Of a DNA stretch of 64,000 bases, positions 21,569-33,600 are shown one piece after another (within the stretch, counting starts at the first letter, position 1; every line of letters begins with the position of its first letter). The DNA comes from Branchiostoma lanceolatum. Its lineage: Eukaryota > Chordata > Leptocardii > Amphioxiformes > Branchiostomatidae. The translations under genes were made by a program, and so were the position numbers. The DNA is taken from contig NC_089722.1 in the NCBI RefSeq assembly GCF_035083965.1, forward strand, positions 30,942,958-31,006,957, given 5' to 3'. The notes below the pieces were generated by a model that saw only the letters and a program-made list of their open reading frames with translations, was not told where the DNA came from and did not search any database.

Positions 21569-24500
21569 TCACTGTAGTACCTCCTTGCGAAGCCTGGACT
21601 TCTGCGCGGCTTGGACCCGTTTCCTTCTTTCCACATTTTTGTTTCCTAACGTTGATTTCAGGGCGGGTAGAGACACTTTTTCTGTTTCTCTAAAGGCTGC
21701 CTCTGGCCTGCAAAAACCAACGAGATAATAATTAGTTTAGGATATGTCTGTTCAATGTCATGGCATATGTTCATGTAAAAAAAGCAAAGTGAATCTTTTA
21801 AGCATTATGCAGCCATAGTTTAACTTTTAATTGTTAAAGGTGAGGACAATAAACACAGAGTAATATAAAGCAATATGTACAAGAAAATTAAAAGAAAAAA
21901 TAGATCAAACTACAAAAGATGGAGAAAGTTCTAAAGGCGCATTAGAAAAGTCATTTTACATTGTATTTCCCTTTTGTTTAGTGATGATACAGTAAGTATA
22001 CAAAGAAAACTGGAGCTTACAATTTTTTTGTTGGATTTTTCATGGGAACTTTTGGCAACTTGGCTACACTCTCCACTTCCCTGTGAGGAAGAGAACAAGA
22101 AACAACTTTTAAGATGCAAACAATGACACTTAAACAACATGGCTAGAAATTCACTTTTGGGAACAGGCGCACTGGTGCACCTAACCTAAAAATTTAGGTG
22201 CACAGAAAAACTTTTGGGTGCACAACATACAATAAAGTAGAATGTCAGCGAAACGTATTTACAAACCCTACTGCCTCTCTTGTATGGAAGTATAAAGTTA
22301 ACCTCAAAATTTTTAACAATACATCAAAGTACAACAGAGGTTATACTGTGAACGCAGAAATGTTTAGCAGGGATTGAATTTTGCAATAGGGAGAAAACGG
22401 AGTGTTTGCGGCGGTTTTGAGTTTGCGTTTGAAATGATAGTAGCGCTACAGTCACACAATGGAACGGCTTTTCGTGGTAAAGAGTTCACCGCAAAAACCG
22501 TGAACACAAAACCACCGCGAACATTTCTGCATTTACAGTATTGCTTTTTCTGATACTGTACTTGAATTTTAAGAATATGCTGTATTAGTGATTTCAGATA
22601 CAGTGAAAAAGTGTTGAAAAATTTATGAATCCACTGAAAGCTGTTTGGCTTTAGTAAATTTGGTCTTCTACATTGCACTATTGAAAATACATCTAAGACA
22701 GTTTCAGACTTATTACAGCTTTCATCTATGTACATGTCACAGTAGAGATGGCGATTCAGGACAATCACCGATTGTCCTAGGACAGATCGCGATCGGAGTC
22801 TGTCCTAGGACAAACTGCGATTGGGATCTGTCCTTAGACAATAAGCGATTCTACAAGTACATATTGTGATCCCAATCTGTCCTAGGACAAACGGCGATTC
22901 TACATGCAGAAATTCTGATTACACTCTAGTAAGAATTACACAAAAGAAATCATGCACGGTCTCAGTGTAACATAGCCTCTGTTGCAGACTCCTTCCGGCT
23001 GTTTTCTTTTTCAAGTTACCGTTTTCATTTTCTTCTTCTTGGCCAGTAATGAAAATGTAATGTAATAAGAAAACAGCCAGGAGGAGTCTGCAACGGAGGC
23101 TAGCCTAAGAGACATATTGAGCCATTTTGAAGAAGAGGAACTGACCCTTCACTGGACTTGTCGTCCGCCACGTAGGCCTTAGCGAGGAGGTAGGCGTCAG
23201 GGGTCCACTTGTGAGAGTACAGGACGTCCCTCAGGTCAGACTTCAGTCTCAGCAGCTGGGAATAACACAGCATCAATCATTATTGTATTCTTTTCATATG
23301 AATAGAAATCATTTTTTCTAACTCTACAGATCAAAGCATACAGTCTACATGCTGGAATACGGAATCCCCATGATGTGTACTGGTATTTTGCTTCTCTAGC
23401 TTGCTTTTAATACGAGCACAAGGAGAAGTCTAGATGCAAGACTTCTGATCTCTATAATAATATATAATATCATATATGATATCAATAATATTATTATTAA
23501 TATTGTGCGTCTAGGGGGGCCTGTTGTATAATTTCATTGGGGGCATGTTGGCCTTAGAGCTGAGGACTTGGCCTGTGTTGGCCCTGGAAACAGTCTGGCA
23601 TCCAGGCTACATCGGGAGGGGCAGGAACACCATTTTTAGAAAGAAGTGCCCCTCCCTATGTCTGTAGATGCTGGGGAGGAGGACTGTCAGACTTGCTGGT
23701 TGGTCTGACAAAAATGTTATGATTTTCCACTCCCAACATCTGCTTGGAGATTGTTGAAAGAGCTCACCTCGTGTGACTGTCGGTCGCCCTTGTTCTGAAG
23801 ATACTTGATGATGAGTTCACATTCCGCCAGGGTGGGGGGGCGGGGGGGCTGGCCGGGTGCTGAAGGAACAAGTTTAACATTTAGCACACTGAAGTACATG
23901 TAGCTGTAAGCCACCCTATTCTCTAGTAGTTACAGAGTTAGGCAGCAGGGAGAAAGTTAAACATAGTCATGCAATTTGCCATACATTTCATCCATTACAA
24001 TTGTTGTACAATTACGTTTTTACATACACATATTATAATACTTGTATGGAAGGAAATAGGAATGTCCCTATAGCTCAACTGGTAGCAGCCTCACAGTTGA
24101 GCTCTAACTGGGAGGCCCTGGTTCAATCCTGGGTCAAGACATATCGGTTGGGGCTTCACCGGTCTTTTTTAAGGAAAGTAAGATGTGAGTCCCGTGTTCG
24201 AGGAGGTGCCTTGAGCATTTTAAAGGAGAATGGCTAGCAACCCCTCCCTGTAAAAGATATACCCTACTAATGAAACAGCAAGGAAACTTGCTGCCTTATA
24301 GTTACTAGGCACTAAGGGTCTGAACAGACGAATAAAAGGAAGTAAATGGCTAGCCTGAGTGTCATCCTAGTTAGTTCCAGGGACCTTGGTGAAAGGAGAG
24401 TATGGGAGCCCTGGAAGTAACTAGGATGACACTTAGGGTAGGAAATGGCCCCAGATTAAAGAAATACACACCTGGTACAATCTGTAGTGGGTTGAGGAGT

Positions 24501-27500
24501 ATCTGAGGTGTCTTCACCATCTCCCGGAGCTGACTGCTCGCCAGCTGTGAGGAGTCCGTGTGGACAGCCTGCACCTGAGCGTTGCCGTGCACCTGGTAGG
24601 CATGGTCGGCCGGGGGCACCTGCGGGACCTGCACCTGCTGCAGCTGTTGCCTGGATAGAGAAGGAATATGGAAATCTTTATTGACACAACAAAAGTACAG
24701 CGACTTTCCTAAGGTCTACTACATCTATACATACAAATAGTCAAGTGGATACAAATGAATTAACCTATGCATAAATGTATATGAATAGATATGAGTTGTT
24801 GGTGCTGTTGTATACATTTTTAGTTCACCTCCAAGGGAGCAAAGTATGGTAGATCTCGAAACATTTGCAGTGGTTTTATTTCTGCAGCTTTTGCAGTGAC
24901 CTCTCCAATGCAAATTCATGACACTGCAAATATGTTCTCCTTGTACTACTTTACTACAGAATTATTTCAACCGCAAATTTGGAAACAGTGCAAAATGTCC
25001 TTTTCCCTCCTACCACAAATAAAACCACTGTGAAAGTATTGTGTGTGTGTGTGTGTGTGTGTGTCCACACTGCAGTTTCTACATGTTCTGCCAGAGGGAG
25101 CAGCGCAGCTTGGGTGAATGCAGCCAGAGGGGTTGAAGTCTGCACTATCTGATTCCTTGTTGCCAACAGTGCTATTATCAGTACTTGTATTGTATGGTAA
25201 GGCCATAGCCAAAAAAATTTAAAGCGCCATTTCTTTCACAATGACTTCATATCTTTTGTCACTGTCCCTCTGATACCAGAGCTGCCTCTAACTTCAGATT
25301 TTTTTCTGTCCCCCTCTTTGTTTTGGAACACATGTTGTTGATTTTTGTTGTTAAATCTTACATTTGATTTGAAGCTTACAAAAATACATTTTCACCACTT
25401 TTATGTCATGAAGTTCAGATCTTTTTGGCGTGTAGTTGTGAAATATTCATCTCTCCTAACAAGCAAATTTCATTCCCAGAACGGACAGATCCTGAAGATT
25501 TTTTAATTATCATGGAAGCTCATCTGCGTTGGTAGTAACCATGATACAATTTGCTAAACTTTCGTCCAACACTACCAGTAAACACGGATCAAATTTTCAA
25601 CAACCACTGTCGCCTTCTTCAGGATCAATAATGACCAATCACTGCCGGACATAAATTTCCTGGCACGTTTGACCAAATGCTGACGTCACGTATCTGTAAA
25701 GACAAGGGTCAATAAAGTAATGTGTCTATAACTCTCACGAGTTTACGTTCGGAAGTGATTGGTCATTTTTGATCCTGAAGAAGGCGACAGCGGTCGTTGA
25801 AAATTTGATCCGTAAATACCTTAGTGTTGGAAGAAATTTCAACATTCTTTTTGACACATATTTAAACATTACACACAACATAAATAGTTTGCTCTGGGAA
25901 GCTTTCGAGACAAACACTCTGTCTCTTCTCTTCAATCCAGTAATACGGTCAGATCTCATCTTGTAGTTCTCTTGTCACGTGACTTGATGTTGATCATCAC
26001 GCCACAAGAGACACTGTCACTGTTGTCAAATTTAACATTGTATTATGTTTCTTTTGAGTTTTGTCTCACCTTCCGCTCTGCTGAATGATCTGTGTGAGGT
26101 ATTGGTTCCGACTCCGGGCCTCCCGCAGGGCGTACTTCAGGTCCCGGATTTCCTCTTCCAGAAAAAGGGTCTTCAGTTCGTCTAACTTGTCCTCTGTTGG
26201 TTTGTAAAAGAGTAAAGAATTCAAACGCTGTTGTCAAGTACTGTGTCTGTATCTGAATCTGTATAGCCAGTATCACTATCAAACACTGTTGTCAAGTACT
26301 GTTTCTGTATAGGCGGTATAACCAACCTTTGACGTAACACTCCAGCTTCGCAGGCATGTGGCATGGCAGCAGCTGGTTATATTACGCTAAATGCTAAAAG
26401 CATGTTTAAATGCCATCTAGAGAGGACTTGACGAGTTTCACTCTGTGATAGTTCTAGGAAAAAATAACTTTTTGAACATATCAATACTGGGTTGATAACT
26501 CAGGTATTCGAATTTTGAAGGCATGACTATTTCTTGTTCTTTTCGGAGCTTGTATAGATACATAGTAGTTGGTAAGTCCACCAGTTTAGTATGCATGACG
26601 TATAACTTAAGGTCTAAAAATTTTTTATACAGTATTAACAACATTAATGTAAAACATGGAGTCATGAAGACAACCTTGATGCAAGATGGCACAGAAAAAA
26701 AAACATGGTGTTGAAATCATCCGGTGAATACTCAATATCATTCAAATGAGAGCTATTTTGTCCTTGAACACACCTCTTACTTGTTAAGTTAACGATAAGA
26801 ACCCTTCAGAAAGCACACTCTTACCTTTTGTAGTGCTACTCTGATCTTCAGTACTGGACACAGAGCTCAGTTCTGGAACAATAGAGGCTACAGTATATAT
26901 GAATATGGCAGTGGAGGGACGTTGTCAATTTATTTTCATTTACTGACTTCTTCAAACCTCAATCCCTTTTCATTGTTGGAAAGTTGAAATGTTCAGCCAA
27001 AATTTCACGAAACAACAACAACAAAATTGAGAAATTTCACAGTGGTCTTTAGCTCATTTAAATTACATTGTATACATCAAGCAAACACACTCAAGACATG
27101 CCACAAATTTTCATGTGATTGTGTCAGGTGAAAATATTGCACAGTACTAGAAGTATCATGCAAGAGTTTGCAACAGATGCTTCTTTCAAACGTTGTAAGT
27201 GATAGCATACAGATAGTGGAATTAACAGCATGCAAATACAGCGTGTTCAAAGCGTGAAAAAATATAGTGGCAGTAGAAGCCTTCAAGCCTTCTTAATACA
27301 GGGAATAATCCAAAAGGACTGGTCGGTCAAAGCAGAGAAAAGACGGGGCATAAAAGACGATGTTTGTCCAAGGGTCCTTAATTAGTTTGCAGGTGTGCAA
27401 GCGTGATCCACTGGAACACAGGGTATTTACTGACGGGGGCTTAAAGTTTGTTCGTCACACAAAAGTACAAGCGGTTGCCCCGAGAAACGACGCTGGACAC

Positions 27501-29305
27501 AAACCAATGAATCGTCAGCCCACTCGTGTAATGATCGTCGAGAGCACTTAAGTGTTGTAAGTAAAATTTAGCTTGTTGAGTGCGTTTTGTGATGACAACT
27601 GAAATTTGGCAACGTTTTGTTGCGAGGAAAGTGGTCGGCAAGTTTTGGAACATCTGTTACTCTCGGAGAGACTCCCATTTTGTCAGTTCTGTGTAATCAC
27701 TGTTTTTTACATGTTTTGTGAAATATTATACGGAATTTGGTGTGGATTTGCTTGCTGCATTCTTTACATTTTAATAACAATGATACACTTTATTTGGGTT
27801 GAAAATATAGAATTTCAGAGAACTCAAATAAATCAAAACAAAGGAACTTTACAAGAACAACATTTCAGACCTCTGACAGGTGTTCCATTGAAGGATGGAT
27901 AAAGAGTGTGGTTTACACAGGTGTGCGATGGAATACCGTAAATGCCTTTAAGTTTGTGGGGATTTAATTTCGCAGTATGGAGAAAATTGAGTGTTCACAG
28001 GTGGTTTTTTGTTCGCTGTTGAAACAAGGTTGTAGGTTGGCAGAAGACAGAACAAGCATTTTCCCGATGGTTTTAAGTTTGCGGCGAAGAGATAACTGCG
28101 AAAGCAGCGAACATTAAAACACTGCGAAAATGTCAAATTTTACAGTAACATGTGACAAAACTAAGCTGTGACCAACATACCTTTCTTAGGGCTCAGTCCC
28201 TTACTCATGATCAACTTAAAATGTAGATCTGTGGATAAAAATAGAAATATAGGTTAGGTGAAAGAATCAAATACAGTGAAGTATTGCGAATTCAGTTATT
28301 TTCGCATAGACTTAGACCATCACTTAGAGTAGACTTTGCTGAAAGGTAGAAAGTAGGTTTTTTTCAGCATTTTAGTTCGTATTTGAAGCAATCCTGTGGT
28401 GAAATAGAAATACATTGGAAATGAATATTTGCAGTGTCACAAATTTGTGGTAAAGAGGTCTCTAACAAAAATAAAACCACTGCAAACATTTCAAGAAATA
28501 CAGTAATTACATGTCTTATAAATACTTACTCCTTTCCTCAATTTGTCAAATCATCACTCCATTTAATAAACATTTCACATATACAATTGTGATTTAACTT
28601 TTGAAATCCAAAGCTGTTTTTCAAAGAATATTTCATGATACCAACTGAGGGACTGTGGAAAATAAAATTGTTCACTGCAAGTTTATAAGATAAATGACTC
28701 ATTATGTGGTACTTGGAAAGAGCAGCCGAATGAACAACAGGTATTATGTGGCTGTGCACGAATCTTGTGGACTAACAATACTAGATTGAACCTGTTAAGA
28801 AATCTTTGAAGTAGCAGTAACAAGCTTAAGATATCGCTGTCTTAAAGTTAAAGATCTGGCAAACAAAACAGCTGTGTAAAGGGTCACATATGGCGAGTTC
28901 GAGGGAGGGGGGCATTTTTTTCTTCATATCCGACTCACCTTTATTTTCTCTCTTAAGACCTTCTATTTCGTCGTGAAGGCTTTTCAAGACGTCTCCGTGT
29001 TGCTGCTTAAGAAAGTTCATGCTTTTCTGGAGGTGTTGTGCTCTGGAGTTGGCGTCCATGTCGCCCGTACCGAACAGGTCGGAGTCCGTGCTCTCGGGAG
29101 AGAACTGCACCCTCCCCGCCGAACCCTGTCGGTCTCCCCGGTCGTCGTGCTGGCTTCCAGGCGGAGGTAGAGTCTGTAGGCGGTCCCGGAGGAAAGGCCT
29201 GGGGTACCGGGCTTTATCTAGCGTCCCAACCCGCGACCACTGCGGGAACTGGGCCTGTAAAGGCGGTAGACCCGAGGTGCTCGAGTTTGCAGCTAAACTG
29301 GACAT
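21569..29305 (-). CDS. CCDC74: CCDC74 orthologue, coiled-coil protein (388 aa, nine exons)
   Basis: Exons on the minus strand: 29305-28939, 28228-28181, 26872-26825, 26193-26070, 24650-24472, 23859-23768, 23255-23146, 22080-22021, 21707-21569. All have GT/AG sites and matching phases, and they sum to 1,167 nt (389 codons with stop). Near the N-terminus, MNFLKQQHGDVLKSLHDEIE, then GLKRENK-DLHFKLIMSKG, matches the CCDC92/CCDC74 coiled coil (human CCDC74A: FLQ.QH...L..LH.EIE.LKRENKDL.YKLIM). Further matches are RPPTLAECELIIKYL (cf. KPTTLRQCEVLIREL), LPKVPMKNPTKK, and the C-terminus VSLPALKSTLGNKNVERRKR ending KSRLRKEVLQ (cf. [20 protein letters not shown]). Length is close to human CCDC74A (378 aa from memory). 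The human protein is linked to spindle and microtubule function; here the role is inferred by homology. Exons 2 and 3 are 48 nt each and could be skipped without frame loss. Introns carry a SINE and several foldback elements. Confidence 0.93.
22343..22541. mobile_element. CG-rich MITE copy in the CCDC74 3' region
   Basis: Begins 'atactgtgaacgcagaaatg' and ends 'tctgcatttacagta', with the same internal GCGGTTTT/ACCGCGAAC blocks as 1813-2027. It lies in the intron between exons 7 and 8 of CCDC74. Confidence 0.7.
22745..22905. repeat. Short array of a 12-bp palindrome (TGTCCTAGGACA)
   Basis: The palindrome or a one-base variant occurs four to five times. It alternates with GCGATC/GCGATT words such as 'tcgcgatcggag' and 'ctgcgattggga', with a period of about 30-35 bp. 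It lies in an intron of CCDC74. Not coding. Confidence 0.75.
22973..23102. mobile_element. 130-bp foldback element with TAGCCTC ends
   Basis: Arms 'tagcctctgttgcagactcc' and its near complement ending 'acggaggcta', enclosing further complementary sequence ('ggctgttttctt' / 'aagaaaacagcc'). No clear target duplication. Ends resemble those of the element at 45150-45348. It lies 44 bp from CCDC74 exon 7 (end 23146). Confidence 0.7.
24066..24330 (+). mobile_element. tRNA-derived SINE, fullest copy
   Basis: Starts 'ccctatagctcaactggtag' (box-A-like) and contains 'ctggttcaatcctgggtc' (box B), then 'atcggttggggcttcac', 'gtgttcgaggaggtgcc', 'gctagcaacccctccctgta' and 'gcaaggaaacttgctgcc'. It lies antisense in an intron of CCDC74. 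Copies at 925-1049, 52425-52640 and 59563-59815 share this order. Confidence 0.75.
24352..24438. mobile_element. Short foldback element near CCDC74 exon 5 donor
   Basis: Arms 'gagtgtcatcctagttagtt' plus 'ccaggg' and the complement 'ccctggaagtaactaggatg' plus 'acact' form a hairpin with a loop of about 26 bases. The arm resembles that of the hairpin at 51832-51975. It ends 34 bases from the exon 5 donor at 24472. Confidence 0.65.
25041..25064. repeat. (GT)n microsatellite
   Basis: About twelve GT units in an intron of CCDC74. Confidence 0.9.
25564..25830. repeat. Inverted repeat, arms about 80 bp, spacer about 105 bp
   Basis: The left arm (25564-25646) contains 'cgccttcttcaggatcaa' and 'atgaccaatcactgccgg'. 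The right arm (25752-25830) has the complement, 'gaagtgattggtcattt' and 'gatcctgaagaaggcgacag'. The GAAGAAGGYGACAG word also occurs near 61310. It is probably a piece of an interspersed element; family not known to me. Confidence 0.6.
27935..28147. mobile_element. CG-rich MITE, diverged copy
   Basis: Starts 'taccgtaaatgcctttaagt' and ends 'aaattttacagtaa', with eroded GCGAA blocks inside. Same family as 1813-2027. It lies in an intron of CCDC74, 34 bases beyond exon 2. A still weaker relative lies at about 28270-28507. Confidence 0.55.
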
Positions 29306-31655
29306 CGTGTCAAGTAGTTGTTACAACAACACTTCGCCTCATGCAAAAGTCTTAAGTCTTTTCCTCGTGTCCTGCGACGCTCGACAGGATAAACTTGACT
29401 GTCGACTCGATCCTAGGACGTCAGGGTGTACATAAACACGAGAAAAATCCAGGAATTTCCGTCACAATGGCTGTAGAATGGGTTCTGTTCTCAGGCTAAG
29501 CTGCAGTCGTGTACTGGAACAAAAAAAATGGCTGTCTCACAGAACACAGAAAGTAAACATCACCGTTTCCCGCCAAACCGTCTTTTGCAACTTCTCGGCT
29601 ACGATCCCTCGTCTTAATTATCGTCCAAGAAGGACTTGGCGACGGAACCCCTAGTCATTGCCATTTTTTGTGGTGGCCCCACTGTTGTACCCATGAACTG
29701 TAGCAATTCACCATGAAAACATTGATACATTATCATGCAAATGCCCGTTGCCAAGAAGCCACCCGCAGTAGGGAGAATTGACACTTTGACCTGACAAAGG
29801 ATTAGCAATTTACAAATCTAGCGTCCCACTAAAACATAAATACAAGATATCTAAGGTCGAACGGTAATAACAAGTACACATTTATTCGATTGTATTCACC
29901 TAAATGGTAATGAACAGTTTGATAGACATTTTATGCGGGGTGTTGCAACAAGTCATTTGTATATTCTCCCGCGGTATCCAGGTAAATCCTACACGCACAC
30001 CTGGAGCGATCCATTTTCTGATGGGGGACGTAGCATCCCTTCGCGTTGATTCTTCAACCTTTTCACTTTCAAAACCATATTTTTGAACGTGCTTTTTATC
30101 ACTGAATTTTCGTCAGTTAATGAAAAAAGGTAATTCTATTGTATTGTGATTCCGTATGCATTGGGAGCGCACTGCTAGAAGACAATTCCTATTTGCTGAT
30201 AGAATCTCTTGCTTTGCAGAGGGGGTTTAAAATTAGAATCCCTTTAATGCTCCGACTGATCGCCAAATCACACCTAAACTTTTCTTTTAATCATCAAATA
30301 TTGTTGTGAAGCTAGGAAAAGCAGCCTGCTATCAAGTTTGCATTCTAAACGCTACCGTAGCAAAAATCATAAAACCGAGTTTATGATTTATCAAGAGAAG
30401 AAAATCACAACGTCTGGCGTGAACTTTTAGTCCACTGTCATAGAACATTTCCGCACACCCCTTGAAACAAATGGGTCCTCCCTCGCTATACAACCATTTG
30501 TTGCATGCTAAACATAGCGCGATCGCGTATCCGCATTGTCCATTCATTGTTATAAAAACATGACCAAAAATAGAATCTATTTGAAACCTGGGTAACATTT
30601 TAAAGAATTGCCGTTGTGTGTGTGCGTATACATATAACGTTATATGTGTTAAGCATATTTTAGATAGAACTTTTTACATGCTCCACACATGCTTTAAAAA
30701 TACTAGTCTAACTTTCAAACCGATAGAAATCGGACTGCAGTTAACACGGCAACAGAAAACTGATGTTGCAGTTATTGAATGTCTTTCCTGCGCTTGAAAT
30801 TTTGAAGGCTCCGAACACTAGATAGCATCCACACCACTGAAAATTCGCAAAACCTCCGAGTGTACTATGCATGTTATCCTAAGCCTTCCTGCTAATACAA
30901 ATGTAACCCCGTTTTCCAGATAAATTATACACCATTCCGAATATATTAGGAAGATTTAAATGACCAAGCTTGCGTTACTGGAGTCCTCTACGCATCTAGT
31001 GAAACAGGTGGTTTTGCTGATCAACAGAGATCGGTTCTCGTCCATTTGCAATGACCTAACTGTGCATGTCTAAAAGATCAAAGGAACATCCAGGTGTGCG
31101 AAAGGCATTTCTAAAGAACACTTCTGGATTCATCCTCTTGTATTCCTTACTCAACAATTTAATTTAACCCTTGGCATTCGTAGTTGTTTTGTTTTGTTTG
31201 AGAGGGTAGTCATTATCAACTTACTCGGTTGACAAAACAGAAACGACCTTACGTAAGGTTTCATCTTACTTCCAACAAATGTAGAGAAACAAAACGACAA
31301 AAGACAATCCAAATAGTCAGAAGATAGTGTCGCCCTAAAACATGTTGTGCATGCTATGATCTTATACAGTAGCATTATTTTTTGTTTTATTTGTAAACTA
31401 TGTACGATCACTTCCATAGCTGCAAATTCAGCCAGACGTCTGAAAACTTTTGGTACTAGTATTTAGCTAGCGCAATTCACCTTGTAATAATGTGCGAAAT
31501 CTGACTCCCCCGTATTACGGGCCTAAGTTGGTCGTTTAAAAAAATTGTGAAAAAAAAGTATAATACTTACAAGCACCAGATTTTGTGTGTATCACCATCA
31601 ATATCTTATCTCTATGTGTACGGAATTTCTTATAAATACAAGTTACTGGTGTTGA
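29306..31655. other. Intergenic; CCDC74 5' flank, then nothing recognised
   Basis: The CCDC74 promoter should lie in 29306-29650, which is GC-richer than the rest, but no TATA box or other clear element was seen. From 29650 to 31655 no exon or bounded repeat could be supported. Confidence 0.45.
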
Positions 31656-31664
31656 GTTAGAGCG

Positions 31665-31925
31665 TGATTAACGAGCAGACACACCCGCCCCGCTAGCGGC
31701 GTCCGCCGCGGGCCCGATTTCAGCGAAGGGCGGAATCGAACTCCGCACTTTGACCGAATTTCCACCGGGTCAAACGAATATTATGGTCTGTATAAACGTC
31801 ACGAACACGTTCTAGAGGATTTTAAGAACAGTTTGGCGGGTGCCGCAAATTTCTATGTGCAAGGTAAGTCAATTTATGACGATTTTGAAAACTTTGATCA
31901 CGTTTTTCGCCCCTATAGATGTAAA
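31665..31925 (+). other. Unexplained open frame without ATG, possible exon
   Basis: A frame open from about 31668 to a TGA near 31925 has no methionine but protein-like composition (e.g. GSNEYYGLYKRHEHVLEDFK then NSLAGAANFYVQG). It contains a strong donor, CAAG/GTAAGT, at 31863. A TATAAATA lies about 35 bp upstream (near 31632). It could be a lost exon, a piece of an old element, or chance in CpG-rich DNA. I do not recognise the protein. Confidence 0.2.
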
Positions 31926-32460
31926 TGATCAATTTGCGGCACCGGAAATACGATAGAGCATGTTCTCAGCTTTAATTTGACACCAGATTTACTGCATTTA
32001 GTTTGGGATAAATGCGGTGGGAATTGTGTTTTCCGCGCGGTGCCATGGCGCGAAGCCGCGGTACTGGGGCGGGACGCGGCGAGGGGGCGGGGCGAACATT
32101 GATTATAATGTGGCTTCTTACACGCTTCTCGTCTTGGGAATACGTAAACTGCGCACATACTATGAAGGTAGATGGGATTAAGTTTTCAGTATCAAGGAGT
32201 TTTGGTGATGAATCGATGAGTTCAGCCTGAGGTGTCTGATATCAATTTATTTTGCATGTACAGTATTATTAAAGATATATACTTGTCAATATCTCTTGTA
32301 AGGTAGTTAAGTCCCATACAAGATTTTGTTAATCTTATCCTGGTGGCTTGTCGCCTTGCACTGATTGATTGTCCTTATATGCTTAGGCGTTTCCTGAGGG
32401 ACAGCCCTGATTTTCCTGTCCTGAGTGGGAGAAACCGAGTTGACTACTGTCCAAGAATCA
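31926..32460. other. GC-rich then AT-rich intergenic
   Basis: The GC-rich stretch at 32010-32095 has many CpGs but no supportable exon. A frame near 31935-32100 contains ICGTGNTIEHVL, which faintly recalls LINE C-terminal motifs; too weak to call. Confidence 0.3.
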
Positions 32461-32462
32461 TT

Positions 32463-32690
32463 ATGAGAATATGTGAATTTCAAAAGAGATTTGTCTAATT
32501 TAAGGCAATCTGTGATTGTCTCCTAGCTTTTGAATTCAATTTACAGAGGTCTGATTAAGTGATTAAGTTTAGCAAGAGTAATCCTTGCCAAGAAGTATTC
32601 TAAGAATATGTGAATTAAAAAGATTCTCTTCTGGCTTTTGAATTTGATGTACAGAGCTATGATATAGAGTAATCAGTAATCAGAGTAAAG
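32463..32690. repeat. Diverged duplication, offset about 135 bp
   Basis: Two blocks, each with 'agaatatgtgaatt' followed by 'cttttgaatt' and 'tacagag' at similar spacing (32463 and 32598). AT-rich and non-coding. Confidence 0.5.
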
Positions 32691-32999
32691 AATTATTCTG
32701 AGAGCACGCTTTTGTATCAGCTCTAATCAATTGATGAGACTCTTGGCATGTTAAACCTACATTCCATGCTTAGGATTGTTTTGGAGTTACATTTTTTATG
32801 ATTGCATTAAAATTTAATAAATGTACATACATGGAAGTGTCATTCATTGTCCAATAATTTGACTAATAAGTATGCGGACGATTATGACAAGCAGTCATTA
32901 AATAAGAATACTTGAGATTTTTGGTATTATTTTTTTCTATTTTCATGAAAGCAGAAGAGAATACATTGTATGCTAGGTGAAAGAAGCCTTAATAATGTG

Positions 33000-33600
33000 C
33001 TTTATTTTACTAATTAATATGCAAATATGCTAATTATTGATTACTTAAGAATTCCAGAGATTATTCATTAGCTAGAAATATTGTGACAGCTAACAGTCCC
33101 ACTTTCATTTTGAAAAGAAATGAGAGCAGACAAAAATTGTGTAGGCTGAGAGGTAGAAACAGTCATGGTCATGCACTTTGTTGTCCTCATTTGTATGCAA
33201 ATATGCTAATTAACTATTAATTAAGAATGTCAGAGATTATCTATTTGTTCTACATATTGTGACAACTACCTGTTTCACTATTAGTTTGCATAGAAATGAG
33301 ATCAAAGAGAAATGCATAGGCCAATCTGTAGAAATGGCCTGTGTTATACATGTCTTCCTAATTAATATGCAAATATGCTAATTAGTCATTAATCAACAAT
33401 ACCAGAGCTTATAGAGATTATCTTATTGCTAGGCATGTCACAAGTACCAGTTGTTATATTAGTTGTTATATACAATGTGGTAGTAGAGAAACCTGCAGAA
33501 GAAGAGCAAATATGCCTAATTAGTATGCAGATATGCTAATCAAAAATAAGATAATAAGTTGTAATGACTAATTTGCTTGACATCTTGTGGCAGCTGACAC
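33000..33600. repeat. Diverged tandem repeat, period about 160-175 bp, four units
   Basis: The core 'tatgcaaatatgctaatta' or a close variant recurs near 33018, 33193, 33364 and 33520. Each is followed by 'attaagaatnccagagatta'-like and 'attgtgacagcta'-like words. Three of the four units hold the octamer ATGCAAAT. Old array, no coding. Confidence 0.75.

Noticed and set aside
31700-31760. tRNA gene on the minus strand (GTTCGATTCC present)
   Set aside because: Only a T-arm-like hairpin; no anticodon arm or acceptor stem could be folded.
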